Shown here: positions 45,414 to 56,323 of the stretch, one piece after another | Numbering within the stretch: the first letter of the stretch is position 1 | Layout: each line of letters starts with the position of its first letter | NCBI GenBank assembly: GCA_028023455.1 | Contig: JAQFVV010000276.1 | Span: 822,545 to 886,544, forward strand | Length of the DNA stretch: 64,000 nt | Reading direction: 5' to 3' | Source: Epiperipatus broadwayi | Lineage: Eukaryota; Onychophora; Udeonychophora; Euonychophora; Peripatidae | Notes under the pieces: generated by a model | Databases searched by the model: none | What the model was told of the DNA's origin: nothing | Seen by the model: the letters and a program-made list of their open reading frames with translations, nothing else | Translations under genes and position numbers: made by a program

Positions 45414-45423
45414 CTATATATAT
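45414..45423 (-). promoter_or_regulatory. Putative TATA box in 3' LTR
   Basis: A TATATATA string at the position equivalent to the one in the other two LTR copies, followed (minus strand) by GC-richer sequence. The call rests on conservation only. Confidence 0.35.
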
Positions 45424-45514
45424 CAGTCCTCTGATGCCTTCAGGCTAGCGCTTCTTTTATTATCAATGTTTTTGGATTTACTGGTTGTTTTTAGATACAT
45501 TCCTTCGATAAGGC

Positions 45515-45610
45515 TTTCAAACTCATTAACTTGAATTCATTTTCTAATTAGAAAATGAATTCTTTCAAACTCATTAACTTGAATTCATTTTCTAATTAGA
45601 AAATGAATTC
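45515..45610. repeat. 48-bp tandem duplication containing a 30-bp perfect palindrome
   Basis: Two identical 48-bp units each end in a perfect palindrome centred on CTAATTAG and bounded by GAATTC. The same duplication is present at 51119-51214 in the other LTR but only as a single unit in the solo LTR near 6866. Confidence 0.9.
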
Positions 45611-46090
45611 TTAAAATCAGAAAATGATTTTAATTAGGAAATCCTTATTTTTTTTCTAATTAATAAAACTTTAACTATTGTTTTTGGAAAAGGAAAATCT
45701 GAAAGCTTATCGAGAGAATGTAGCTTTTAATCAATAAAACTTTAACAAATTATATAAAAATAAAATCAAACATTCCCAACGCAATGAAACTTTTAAACAA
45801 TTATATATATTTAAATATTTACAAATATATATGCACAATCCATGCAGTTATAATATATAAATTCATGAATAATTCTATCATGAATTTATTAATAGAATTG
45901 ATCAATTTAAATCTGAAACTAATTAATTTTAATACGCATTTATGAAATAAGTTATTCTTTATGGAAATTAGCGTGGATTGAATGTATAAAGCCCCATTGC
46001 ATCGGAAATTTAAGGTTAGTACTAGGGTTTGAAGTGGGCTTATGGCTAGATGTCATGAAGCTAGGATCCAACTCAAATCTGACTGCTTCA

Positions 46091-46104
46091 TTTCTTTTCA
46101 CTTC
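46091..46104 (-). promoter_or_regulatory. Polypurine tract of the LTR element
   Basis: On the minus strand GAAGTGAAAAGAAA directly abuts the TG start of the 3' LTR, the expected place and composition for the plus-strand primer. Confidence 0.65.
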
Positions 46105-46379
46105 AAAAAAAAACAATGAAAAAAAATCTCTTTACTTATGCGTGATACATTCGCATAAGTGTACTCGACTAGTTGTTAGACTCTGGGAGAACAGCATGAG
46201 TGTGAATAATATCATCTGTACAAACTACAAAATTATACATGTCTCACTGCGATCATTTTTTTTAATATTATCTAGCTTATAATAAGCTTATAATAAATCG
46301 GTCTGATAATCAAGTCTCATTTTCCCTATGGTCGTGTCAGTCGGTCGTCTGTATATATATCTGTCATTTAATGTTTGTC

Positions 46380-47282
46380 TTATTGTTTCCCTGGATCAGG
46401 TGGCACATATGGTTTTAACTTTTGATAATGGTCGTAGTCTTGGTCTTTTCTGGTTGGTGTCAAGTTCCCATAGTCTATTGCAGTCAAAAAGTCTATGGTC
46501 TTTTCTATTGACATAGGGCACATCCCAAGCATGATTCTTTGGATCCATGGGGGTAAATGATGTCTGATCATCCGGATGATGGATTATTCCTCATATTTGA
46601 AATCTGTGAGGGATTTGAATGTGGTCACTTGCTGGATGAAGTAGGCTGTGTATCCCTGTCTGTAGTTTTCTTGATACTTCTGTGTGTTCAGTCTATGCAA
46701 AATGCCCTCCTGCCTTTCTTTACTCCAATATTTTTTTAAAATGGCATTTTCATATCCTTGGATCATGGTAGATGGTTTTTTTAATAGCTTCCACCATGCC
46801 TTGGCAGCTTCTCTTAAGTAGTGGCTGGCTAGGATAACCTTTTCCTTTTCTGCTACAGAGTGCAGACAGAAAAATTCTTTAATGCTGTCTAGATGATCTA
46901 TGGGCTTTTCTCCTGGGTTACCCCTAAAAATTTGAATTTCTACAGAAGATATAAGAGATGGTCTCTGCAAATTCCTTAGACTCATTTCGGGGTTTATCGT
47001 CCGTTCCATTTCTATTTTTTGTTTTATTTTACTAATGGTCTGAACATCTTTTTCCCTGTCTGTATTTAAATCAGTTTCTGCAACCATTTCTTGGTTTGAC
47101 TCATATTCTCCACTGTCATCTTCTTTACTATCCACAACTTCTTTTGGCATGGTCTGATCATCTTCATCACTTCTTGGAGCCTTGTAAGTGTCTATTGCTA
47201 TATGATGCTTTACAATCTCTGGGTTGGTTTGGGTCCATCGTGTTTCCTCAGGCTTTAAAATCCTCTCCATCATCATCAGCAT
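46380..47282 (-). pseudogene. gag: Gag-like capsid protein with one internal stop
   Basis: A minus-strand frame of 232 codons from 47282 stops at 46584-46586 (TAA). It continues in the same frame, without a shift, to 46380, giving about 300 codons in all. The middle part has the retrotransposon Gag layout: IQIFRGNPGEKPIDHLDSIK, then a hydrophobic HYLREAAKAWWKLL, then an aromatic/basic segment before RLNTQKYQENYRQGYTAYF. That is typical of Ty3/gypsy-type capsids, which package element RNA. The first 100 residues are acidic and low in structure. No CCHC zinc knuckle follows. The frame is open upstream to about 47326, so the start is uncertain. Confidence 0.75.
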
Positions 47283-47527
47283 TAGCTTCCTGTCTTTTCT
47301 CCTTTCTCTGAGGATTGTATGAAAAGTCTCTCAATCATCGTGATCATCTTTAGCCATCTTTCTGCTTTGATGGTTGTGCTTTTTCCTATTGATCTAATTT
47401 TTAAAAGTGATTTCTCATTCACTGGAGGTGGTTGAAGGCACATCACTATCATCAGTCAATCCTTTATCTAATTGTTCTTTCATCTTTGAAAGTGAATAAA
47501 TAATATAATAAACAATGTGAATCAAAC

Positions 47528-47730
47528 TTATGGCACTCTCTTTATACTTAAATATTTTTTTTCTTCAGTACATTTAATTAGGTCTCTGACTACTGGTCCC
47601 ATTGTCCCTATCTTCATTAGCTGCTGCATATTATTTCCCCAATCTATGTAATCTGCCTTTTTTAGCTTAGTTTTAGTTTGCCTACATTTTCTTGGTTAGC
47701 TCTTTCTATTAGTTTTTTGAATGAGACATG
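47528..47730 (-). pseudogene. Possible upstream gag piece, frameshifted
   Basis: Two short minus-strand frames have gene-like composition: one reading SFKKLIERANQENVGKLKLS, followed after a frame change by DYIDWGNNMQQLMKIGTMGP, stopping at 47528. Lying between the primer-binding site and gag in the same orientation, they may be an N-terminal Gag or leader-encoded part. No family match is claimed. Confidence 0.35.
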
Positions 47731-49021
47731 TATTTTATTTAGAAAAAACTATTAAAGATAAGAAACAAACATTACTCACTTTCACTCTGTTCAACTGTTC
47801 TCCCATGTCTGAAAAAAATATATACAGATGATTAGTGATATACAAATATTTATACATATATATTAGCAGGTATTACAAGTAATTCTCTGTATATGACACA
47901 TTTGGTTTTTATTATTTAGACAACTGACCCACTACTGTGCTGACAATCAAATTTGCTGACAAATTTATTTATATGGGCATCAGTGAGCAAAATGAGATCA
48001 ATAGGGCATGTGAAATAACCCATTGACCTTCAAACCACATATGATTGACTTAATTTTGATTGATAAACGATTTGATTGAAGAGTATTATAATATTTATGG
48101 ACAACTGACATGTTCCTGACCTGAGTTTAAATATAGGAGTTCAAATATTATTTTCACTAAGCATGAGGCTTTCACACACAAAGAAAAAATGTCAAAATTA
48201 ATAGTACACAAGAACTTTTATTTGTTGATATCATTTTTTTATCTTGCTAGCATAAAAGCATGTAAACCATTTAAGCATTTTGCCAATTGCATCTGGCTGC
48301 TTGGTGTACACAAAAGGTCTTCACCTTCTTTGAGGTTACTCTAGAAATTATTTTCATTAAAGTGTATTGTCACACTGCATCAGACTGCTTGACAGATAAT
48401 TCCCAGTTTGAAGGTCTTCACCTGCTTTGAAGCTACTGAGAATATGGAGTGAACATTAAATATATGTGCTAGCAAGCAATACTTTGAAATTTAAAATGTT
48501 TAACATGATATCATATTGGATATTTTTAATTATAAGACTAAGATAACACTAGTTAATTTTGACACAGAAAAATATTTCATCTAATTTTACCCCTTGCTTT
48601 AATCTATAGACTCTTACTACTTTTCTAACAGTAATTTTCTTACTGTCACGAACGCGTATAAACAGACGTATAATATATATACTGATATAGTACATGTATA
48701 ATTAATTATACATATATTTAAATAATTATTCTAACTAACAGTACTATTATGGAATTTAACAAACAAATTCTATTACTGACTCAGCATTTAAAAAATAATC
48801 TTGAAAACACTTAATTGTAAAAAAGAGAATTACAAAATGACATTTTAATTTATTAAATCATTTCAGTTATGCGTTATAAATCACATAACTTTTCTTCAAA
48901 TATATATAACATTCTACAAAAATATCACTTTCTACTGAAACATTTACTTTATTGAGATCTCAGTTGACTGAGTAACTAAGATCATAATGTGTGTCTAAGG
49001 GTGTGGGGTTTATTAAATCGA
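47731..49021 (-). other. Leader region of the LTR element, non-coding
   Basis: Between the primer-binding site and the first coding traces, about 1.3 kb holds no recognisable frame. Confidence 0.5.
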
Positions 49022-49040
49022 GGACCCATTTTGGGTGCCA
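49022..49040 (-). promoter_or_regulatory. Primer-binding site, tRNA-Lys-like
   Basis: On the minus strand TGGCACCCAAAATGGGTCC lies 12 nt after the 5' LTR end. Its complement ends GGGTGCCA, and the extension TCGAGG resembles a tRNA T-arm. The whole is close to the 3' end of metazoan tRNA-Lys. An alternative is a TGG directly at the LTR edge (49052-49050), whose continuation resembles no tRNA I know. Confidence 0.55.
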
Positions 49041-51018
49041 AAAACATAACCATCTACCAGTCAAAAAACCCACCAAAAGAACTGCAAGTCGGATCGGATC
49101 CAAACTCAGCTGAACCAAAACTGAATTCAAACCCAACTCAGAAGCTCAGATTAGTAGAAATCTAAATCGATGGCACAGTGCTATGTGCCAAGAAACTAGA
49201 TCAATGGTTGGTGAGGATCAGAGACCCCTGAACTGACATTAATATCTGATAATAAACTGACTAAAAATGATTTTAAATCAAATCATATGTATATGTTCAG
49301 GTTGCTGACACAGACAGTGAGCATTAACATTAAAATAATTATAAAAGAGTTAAGAATGAAGAAACCAAGTGTGTTTAGAAAATATTTAATAATAAAAAAT
49401 TTGTTTTGTTTGAATTTTAAATAATGATTATATTAATCACCTCTAGCCTTTAACAAAATTTGTAATTATAATAAGAGTGGCGGTCCTTGCCAATGAATAT
49501 TATGCAATATTTGAAAGAATATGTCTATGCCCCCAACAAGTAATAAAAGACAGATAAAGGTATTCATTAGTAAAGGAAATTTTTACTGTAATTTTATATG
49601 AAAGAATGTGTTATTTATTTTCATATTTGCAAATCCATTCATGAAGAGCAAGATACGTATTTTAGGCCATAACTTTAATCTTTATTGGAAAACTTATTTA
49701 CTGAGAATTTGTTGGACTTTAATTTAAATCACTTCATCATGAATTATGAGCATCAGAGCAGGCATTACTGGAACAGAGAGGTAACGGTGCTGACGAATTA
49801 TGAGCTATAAAGTGAAATTGAAAGATGATAGCTAGTCAATAATCAAAGTCCTGTGGCAGCTCTCATCTGACAAGTCTTATCCCCTTTGACTAATATGAAC
49901 AGGAAAGGAAGTGCTTTCTTCCTCGATAATTTAACATAACAGAAATATTATCACTGACCAGCCTAATGGAGTGGAAGATTGCCCTATGTCAGCAACGTTC
50001 GAAGATGATGACATGATAGCCATCGTTTGAAAAATAAAAGCCAATTATAGAATGCTCTACATGATGACTTGATCAATTAATTAAAGTCAAACGAGCTTTT
50101 ATATAAAACTATTTCAATGCATTTATAAAAAATTATAGTAATTATGCCCCAAACATCTTGCCACTCCTGAATCTAAACAGCAATTAACTGAAATTTGAAT
50201 TAGAGTATATTTAGTTGATTCCTTTATCAGCCCTTTTGCAAAAATATTATAACATTATATATATGAATAAATACATATTGGTAAACAAGAGAAAATAATT
50301 GGGGCATAGATTAGAAATGGAGCTAATAATTTATTATTAGCCAATTATAAAAATAACACACATTTAATAATTTCTTTTGACTCGATGATTGATAGAACTG
50401 TATAAATCTAGTTCTAATGGGTGAGAATTAACTATCAGAATTAAGTTTATATTACTTGTATAAGGCAAAGAAAATGAAGGAGATCATCGAGTCGAAGGAT
50501 TATTGGCATATCATTAAAAATAACAACATTAATAAATTTACTCAATAAATATACATAATAAAATAAATGAATGCCATGTAAGAAAGGAAAGTTAAAGACT
50601 AGAAGTTGAGAGAATTACGATATAATAGCATAAATAAAAGTAAGTTTACACAGAGATTATGACATTTATAGAATAAAAAGAGCTCTTAAAGGGAGTGTAA
50701 AGTAAAGTTCGGAACTGGCCAGAAAGTTTAAGGTTCATTATGAAAATATATTACCCATTTCTTCTGGGCTGGATTCTTAGGTTACATGTCTGAGTTGGTA
50801 AAAACATAGGCACACATTTAGTTGATTACTTGAACAGCATTTTATTTGATTTGGGCAGCATGATTTGTCTGGAAAAGATTCAGCAGCTCCATTGAAGATT
50901 TTCAGGGGACTTCCGGAACCGATAGCCAGATTCCTGATGTTTAGCCTCTTACCATGATCGAAACACTATTTAAAATGCACAGAGTTTACTGTACTTCTCT
51001 CTCCAAACTTTTCAGAGC

Positions 51019-51027
51019 TATATATAT
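51019..51027 (-). promoter_or_regulatory. Putative TATA box in 5' LTR
   Basis: TATATATA at the conserved LTR position. In minus orientation this copy would drive transcription of the element. Confidence 0.35.
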
Positions 51028-51118
51028 CTGTCCTCTGATGCCTTCAGGCTAGCGCTTCTTTTATTATCAATGTTTTTAGATTTACTGGTTGTTTTTAGAT
51101 ACATTCCTTCGATAAGGC

Positions 51119-51214
51119 TTTCAAACTCATTAACTTGAATTCATTTTCTAATTAGAAAATGAATTCTTTCAAACTCATTAACTTGAATTCATTTTCTAAT
51201 TAGAAAATGAATTC
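51119..51214. repeat. 48-bp tandem palindromic duplication, 5' LTR copy
   Basis: Same two units as at 45515-45610, each containing the perfect palindrome centred on CTAATTAG. Confidence 0.9.
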
Positions 51215-51692
51215 TTAAAATCAGAAAATGATTTTAGTTAGGAAATCCTTAACTTTTTTCTAATTAATAAAACTTTAACTATTGTTTTTGGAAAGAGAAA
51301 ATCTGAAAGCTTATCGAAAGTGTGTAGTTTTTAATCAATAAAACTTTAACAAATTATTTAAAAATAAAATCAAACATTCTTGATGCAATGAAACTTTTAA
51401 ACAATTATATATATTTAAATATTTACAAATATATATGCACAATCCACGCAGTTATAATATATAAATTCATGAATAATTCTATCATGAATTTATTAATAGA
51501 ATTGATCAATTTAAATCTGAAACTAATTAATTTTAATACACATTTATGAAATAAGTTATTCTTTATGAAAATTAGCATGGATTGAATCTATAAAGCCCCA
51601 TTGCATCAGAAATTTAAGGTTAGTACTAGGGTTTGAAGTGGGCTTATGGCTAGATGTCATGAAGCTAGGATCGAACTCAGATCCAACTGCTT

Positions 51693-51694
<2 letters not shown>

Positions 51695-51742
<48 letters not shown>
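51695..51742. repeat. (TA)n microsatellite at the LTR element border
   Basis: 24 TA units start immediately at the end of the 5' LTR. Confidence 0.95.
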
Positions 51743-51744
<2 letters not shown>

Positions 51745-51756
51745 TTAAAAGCCAAC

Positions 51757-52140
51757 ACTTAGACAATCCCAATATCAATAATAAACAACAATTTCAAACT
51801 GTTATCAAGGCAATCTCCTTTTAACAATAAAGATGGAATCCTGTCTTTATTAATGGTCTATTTGAAATGATTGATACAAAGAAGTGTAAATAAATCTCTT
51901 TAAACAAGTAAATATAGCCTATTCTGAAGGCAGACTAATAAATAATCCATTATAACATTACAAATTGCAAGTATATATTTTAAATTGCATCCAAAGTATT
52001 ACTTAAATAATAAGTGTAATAATACTCAAGGTTAAATGAGTCTGTAAGTAATCATCAAAATCTGGTCCAATACATAAATAATCCCAATATCAATAATAAC
52101 AATTTCAAACTGTTGCCAAGGCAACTTCCTTTTAACATTA
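51757..52140. repeat. Direct repeat pair, about 60-70 bp
   Basis: The segments at 51757-51826 and 52080-52140 share CAATCCCAATATCAATAATA-type sequence and continue with TTTCAAACTGTT...CCTTTTAACA, with small indels. They may be an ancient tandem duplication or remnant target repeats. The DNA between has no recognised feature. Confidence 0.65.
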
Positions 52141-52162
52141 TATATATATATATATATAATGT

Positions 52163-52216
<54 letters not shown>
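52139..52216. repeat. (TA)n tracts
   Basis: Two TA runs separated by a short interruption; LINE coding sequence begins about 10 bp past the second. Confidence 0.9.
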
Positions 52217-52217
<1 letters not shown>

Positions 52218-52225
52218 AGATATAA

Positions 52226-53985
52226 ACTTTTAAACAGAGGGTGTTACTGGATATTTGTAATTGTATAGCTAGAAGAGTTGTAAAATGGATGGAAGAGAAT
52301 AATGTAGTGGGGAAAATGCAAGGAGGTTTTAGGTCAGATAGGTGTATAAGAGATAGTTTGTTTATAGTTACACAACTTATGGAGATGAGTAAGTATTCAG
52401 GTAGATTGTTATATATGAGTTTTATAGATATAGAGAAATCATATAATAGAGTATATAGAAATGGTTAGCAATTTTTGGAATGGATGAAGCTTTAATAAAT
52501 ATTATTAAGAAATTATATGAAAATAATTATTATACTTACCAATTAGGGGATATAGAATCAGTTAAAGTTAAAAATGGGATAGGATTAAGGCAAGGATGTC
52601 CTAAGTCACCTATTTTATTTTTGTTGTATTTGAGTGAAATTGAGAAAGCAATAGAAAAACTAGGAAGAGGGATAGAGATATTGTTAATAGGTGGCAAGAG
52701 AGTATATACTTTGTTGGGTCTTTTTTTCAGATGATATTTTTTTATGTGCAGAAAGAAGAGAAGATATGGAAAATTATATTGAGAACATGTGCAAGGATGG
52801 GTAAAGAGATGGGGATTAAATTTAGTGAAGAAAAGTCAAATATAATGATGGTTAATACTGAGGAAAGACAAGATGTAGAATTCTTATTGGGGGATATAAA
52901 GTTAAGTGTGGTGGATAGATATAGGTATTTGCGAATCATCTTATGTAATCAGGAAAATTGCTTGGATGAATAGGAGAAAAAATTGGTAAATGAAGCAAAG
53001 AAAAGAAAGGATTTGGTAAAGAAATTAACAGTATTTTCATATAATAAATATGATGTAGCTAGAATTGTATGGAAGAGAGATACAGTAGCAAGGTTAACAT
53101 ATTGTAATGATGCATTATGTGTTAGTAAAATGGTTTTAGATTATTTAGAGAAAGTACAAAGTGAAGTAGGAAGACATGCATTAGATGCAGCGATGTGGAC
53201 AGCAAAGGAGGCAATTCAAGAAAAAATGGGATGGTCAAGTTTTTATATGAGAGATGCAAAAAGTAAAATAAAAATGTTTGGTAGGTTACAGTTTATGGAT
53301 AGTAAAAGAATAACCAAAATAGTGTTTAATTGGGTTATGAGTAAAGGGCAGGTAACAAGAAGGGTGAAAAGGGTAATGCGGTATGCAAAAGATTTGGATA
53401 AAGAATTTATATCAGCATACTTGTATAAAAGGTAGGATGATTGTGTTAGGAGGGTTGTTGAGTGTTATAGTGGTAAGGAATGAAATAAAAGAATAGAAGC
53501 ATTAATAAAAAATAGAGAGTTGGAGAGATGGAGAACTAGTATGGAGGGTAAGAAGAGTTTAAATATATATAGAATTAAATGGAACATTGGATGCGAGTTA
53601 ATTGATGATAATAGTAAGGAAGATAGTTTATTGTTTAAGGCTCAAACAGGATCTTTAGCAACAAGAGAATATACATGTAAATGGAAAACTATGGGTGATT
53701 TAGTGTGTAAATTGTGTAAGGAAGGTATAGAAAATATTAGGCATCTGTTGATTGAATGTAAATGCTTGAAAGCAGAAAGGGTACATATAATGAAGTTATA
53801 GGAGAATAGATATGAACAAAGTGATTATACATAAAGTGAGTTATTGGTTTTTATGCTGGGTTTGTGGAAAGATAAGGGGGATTAAAATATAAAGGTCATA
53901 AAGTTGATAAAGATTATGTTGTGGAAATGAGATGGGGCAAAATATGGGAAGACTTAGAGTGGGGATATATTTTTAAAAATAAATA
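52226..53985 (+). pseudogene. 5'-truncated LINE reverse transcriptase with C-terminal zinc module
   Basis: Reading frames in order: QGGFRSDRCIRDSLF, then MSFIDIEKSYNRV (motif A, normally F-D-x-x-KAYD-x-V). Next come GLRQGCPKSPILF (motif B) and FSDDIFLCA (motif C, with S in place of A before DD). GIKFSEEKSNIMM and a YLRI-type block follow. The C-terminal half ends with VCKLCKEGIENIRHLLIEC, a C-x2-C...H...C module. The order and spacing are those of a non-LTR retrotransposon ORF2. The endonuclease part is absent; the coding part starts just after a (TA)n tract. At least four frame changes or stops (near 52467, 52730, 52970 and 53433) make it inactive. Residue order is nevertheless well kept, so it is not very old. 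Confidence 0.9.
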
Positions 53986-54695
53986 AAACCTAAAATGATA
54001 AGAATTAATGGTAAATTCAAATAGAAATAAAAACAAATCTTAAATTTCTCTTACTTGGCAAAGTTGTTTTAAATTTTTATATCTGTTGAAAAGTTTTTTT
54101 TAAAAAAAAACACTTTTTCATAAATAAAATAATATTGTAATCATGTTTTAATGTGTGATTTTCTTTCAAACATTATTACAGACAACAACACTGTTTTTAT
54201 TCTTTGTTTTAATTAAAATTGGATAATTATTAAAAAGATTTCAATACTAAAAAGTTAAAAATAATATTTATAATTAATATTTTATAATAAATTCTTTCAT
54301 CTACTGTACAAAGATTTTCACAAATATGATATTTATAATTAACATAAAATAAAAGTGTGAGAAGTCTAGAAATTAATTAATTCAATCACTAATTTGGACA
54401 CACCATTTTAATAATATAATTAAAAAATAGTAATAAAAATATTAACAAAATCAAAATTTATGAACATTTTTTCATCATAACCATAGTTTCATTTATTAAA
54501 CAAATAGACTTTCTTAACTGAAAACTGCAGGTAAACAAACATACATATAACTAGCTACAATTCAAAGATAATTGCTCATAACATTAAAAAAGTGCCATGA
54601 GATTGGTAGTTTCTAGCCAAAAATGAACTCATATAAAATACAACTATTTTTGAAAACCATAATTTGTTTTTGAAATTGGTGCTTAATAAATGAAG
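53986..54695. other. Intergenic DNA, nothing recognised
   Basis: 3' of the LINE; probably its untranslated tail and AT-rich flank. No clear poly-A or duplication was identified. Confidence 0.45.
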
Positions 54696-55090
54696 TAATA
54701 CTGTCCCAAAGAATTACAAAATGTGGGAGACAATTATCTTTCTATAGCCATCTGATTTTTATGTGCCGAACCAGATGTTTGAAATTTTCGTTATTATTTT
54801 CACAAAACTGTTGGAACATAAGATCTTGAAGAACATTTGATTAATGCAATTAACAGTTTTTATCATGATGGACAGCACATTATGCAATCTACTTCCTAAA
54901 TTTTTAACAGCAAATAATAATGGCATATACAGAAAACAGTAGGCACAGCTTTTTTTTTAAAAAAAGCAACAAATAATTTGTATTTGCCTGTCATGGTGCC
55001 ACAACATATGGAGCATAGGCAATTGTATTTCCTAATGGAATATTCTTTTCTGTGAAATGATTACATTTGTAACTTTTTGGGACAGTATTA
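54696..55090. mobile_element. Tc1/mariner-like MITE, about 395 bp
   Basis: TAATACTGTCCCAAAGAATT... at the left is mirrored by the reverse complement of TAATACTGTCCCAAAAAGTT... at the right: terminal inverted repeats of about 28 bp with few mismatches. The ends are consistent with a TA target duplication, as for Tc1/mariner elements. Inside, a fragment reading NAINSFYHDGQHIMQS could be the degraded tail of a transposase. No complete transposase exists. Confidence 0.6.
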
Positions 55091-55274
55091 TTTTATTCAA
55101 TGGGGATGACAAATTTTGAGGACTTTTTATTATTTTCAAAAATGACGTATTTTATCCATCAGATATTTTTTAAAAATTGAATTTTCTTAACAAACAACAA
55201 GGAAAATGCAGTAACCTTATAAAAGCATATGAATTAATCAATCATTTATGAGTAAACTAAGTATTTTCAATGAA

Positions 55275-55799
55275 TGTTGAGCCTAATAAATTTTCTCAGT
55301 TTCTGTCACTCAAAAGTCGAAAGGCAGAAATAAAAGATAATGACATGATTATATATGTGAATCACCTTAAGAATTTATGAAATGACATGGAATCTCGATT
55401 TTGCAACATTTTGAAAATGAAAGTTTCAGAATGGATAATAGATTCATTTCGAGTAAATGCAATTGTCATGGAGATTAAGGTTCGAAACAATATTATTGAG
55501 CTACAAAATGATAATGCAGCTCAAGTTAGATTTAAAAATAACCAGGATGACTTTTGGATAAATTATGAAATTGCAAACCATAATCCTCAACTTTTGGAAA
55601 AAGCACAATTATTTATTGTAGCATATTTTTATACATCTTATTAGTTGAATATGGATTCAGTCAAGTCATCATTCTGTTAACTAAACAACGTAATTGTCTG
55701 GATATTGTGAGGAGAGATGATCTCAGATTATCGTTGACACCATTTAAACTTAAGATTGAAGATCTTGCTAAATCTCATCAGGCGCAAATTTCACATTAG
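55275..55799 (+). pseudogene. hAT-type dimerisation domain remnant (ZBED5/SCAND3-like)
   Basis: A frame with one internal stop (TGA just before 55387) and one frame change near 55640 encodes the end of a protein of the ZBED5/SCAN-domain-containing-3-like group, derived from hAT transposases. Landmarks are FSQFLSLKSRKAEI, then IIELQNDNAAQVRFK, then FWINYEIANHNPQLLEKAQL. After the frame change come VEYGFSQVIILLTKQRN, LDIVRRDDLRLSL and KLKIEDLAKSHQAQISH with a stop at 55797-55799. The (V)ERGFS...LL-K-RN-LD block is the typical hAT dimerisation core. The DNA-binding BED finger and catalytic part are not present. Confidence 0.8.
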
Positions 55800-56186
55800 T
55801 AAAAAATATTTTTAAATATTTTTTTTTAAACTTTATTATTTTGTTGGAGTCATTGAATAAAATATTAATTTATAAAAGATTTTTAAAATAAGATATCAGT
55901 TTCAATTATAAAATGTAACTAAAAACGACTAAACATGAGAAAATTTTACTTGATTTATTGTTTATCAGCACAATTTTAGTTGAAATATACATTTAACTAG
56001 AAAGAGCCAAGCAACACATTTCTTTATTTGTGCTCAGTACAAGGAAAGTAATAGTAGTTTATTTTTTCCAGTGAGTATATTCTATGTGTTTGGAAAAATA
56101 AATGCAATTTATAAAATTTCTATCCAACATATATAGTAGGGAGGGAGTACCTAAAGGAGACCACTGACAAAAAAAGGTTGATAACT
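55800..56186. other. AT-rich intergenic DNA, nothing recognised
   Basis: Short featureless interval between the hAT remnant and a SINE. Confidence 0.5.
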
Positions 56187-56202
56187 AACTACATTAAGAG
56201 AT

Positions 56203-56307
56203 GTCTTGCCTTGGTGGTCAAGAGGTCAGCGCAACTGCCTTGCACTTGCAGGCAGTTGCCCAGGTTGCAGGTTCGCATCCCGGCCACTGCTATGACATTT
56301 AAAAAAA
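56203..56307 (+). repeat. tRNA-derived SINE, family 1, with 16-bp target duplication
   Basis: The A-box-like TGGTCAAGAGGTCAGCGC and the B box GGTTCGCATCC are well kept. The body ends in an A-run. AACTACATTAAGAGAT flanks it at 56187-56202 and 56308-56323, a perfect 16-bp duplication. It matches the minus-strand copy at 18387-18500. The intact duplication indicates fairly recent insertion by LINE machinery. Confidence 0.9.
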
Positions 56308-56323
56308 AACTACATTAAGAGAT

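Larger units (their letters stand above)
43412..46090 (-). repeat. 3' LTR (2679 bp)
   Basis: On the plus strand it begins TGTACCAGTC and ends GACTGCTTCA, so the minus-strand LTR has TG...CA ends. It aligns with 49053-51694 from end to end. A 68-codon frame at 43881-44087 is not conserved as coding and is not a gene. Confidence 0.85.
43412..51694 (-). mobile_element. LTR retrotransposon with about 2.65-kb LTRs, gag-only (LARD-like)
   Basis: Two long direct repeats (43412-46090 and 49053-51694) flank a 2.96-kb internal region. In minus-strand orientation the 5' LTR is the right-hand copy. Its end is followed by a tRNA-Lys-like primer-binding site. A Gag-like frame lies at 47282-46380, and a purine tract precedes the 3' LTR. 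ATAT at 43408-43411 and 51695-51698 suggests a 4-bp target duplication within TA-rich DNA. No protease, reverse transcriptase, RNase H or integrase frame exists in the internal region, and only about 290 bp separate gag from the 3' LTR. It is therefore non-autonomous, like LARD-type elements. In the first 245 aligned bases the LTRs show about 13 substitutions and one 5-bp indel by eye, so the insertion is not young. Confidence 0.85.
49053..51694 (-). repeat. 5' LTR (2642 bp)
   Basis: Pairs with 43412-46090. Its inner end reads GGTAGA rather than GGTACA on the minus strand, so the terminal CA is mutated here. It shares the private 48-bp duplication with the 3' LTR. Confidence 0.85.
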
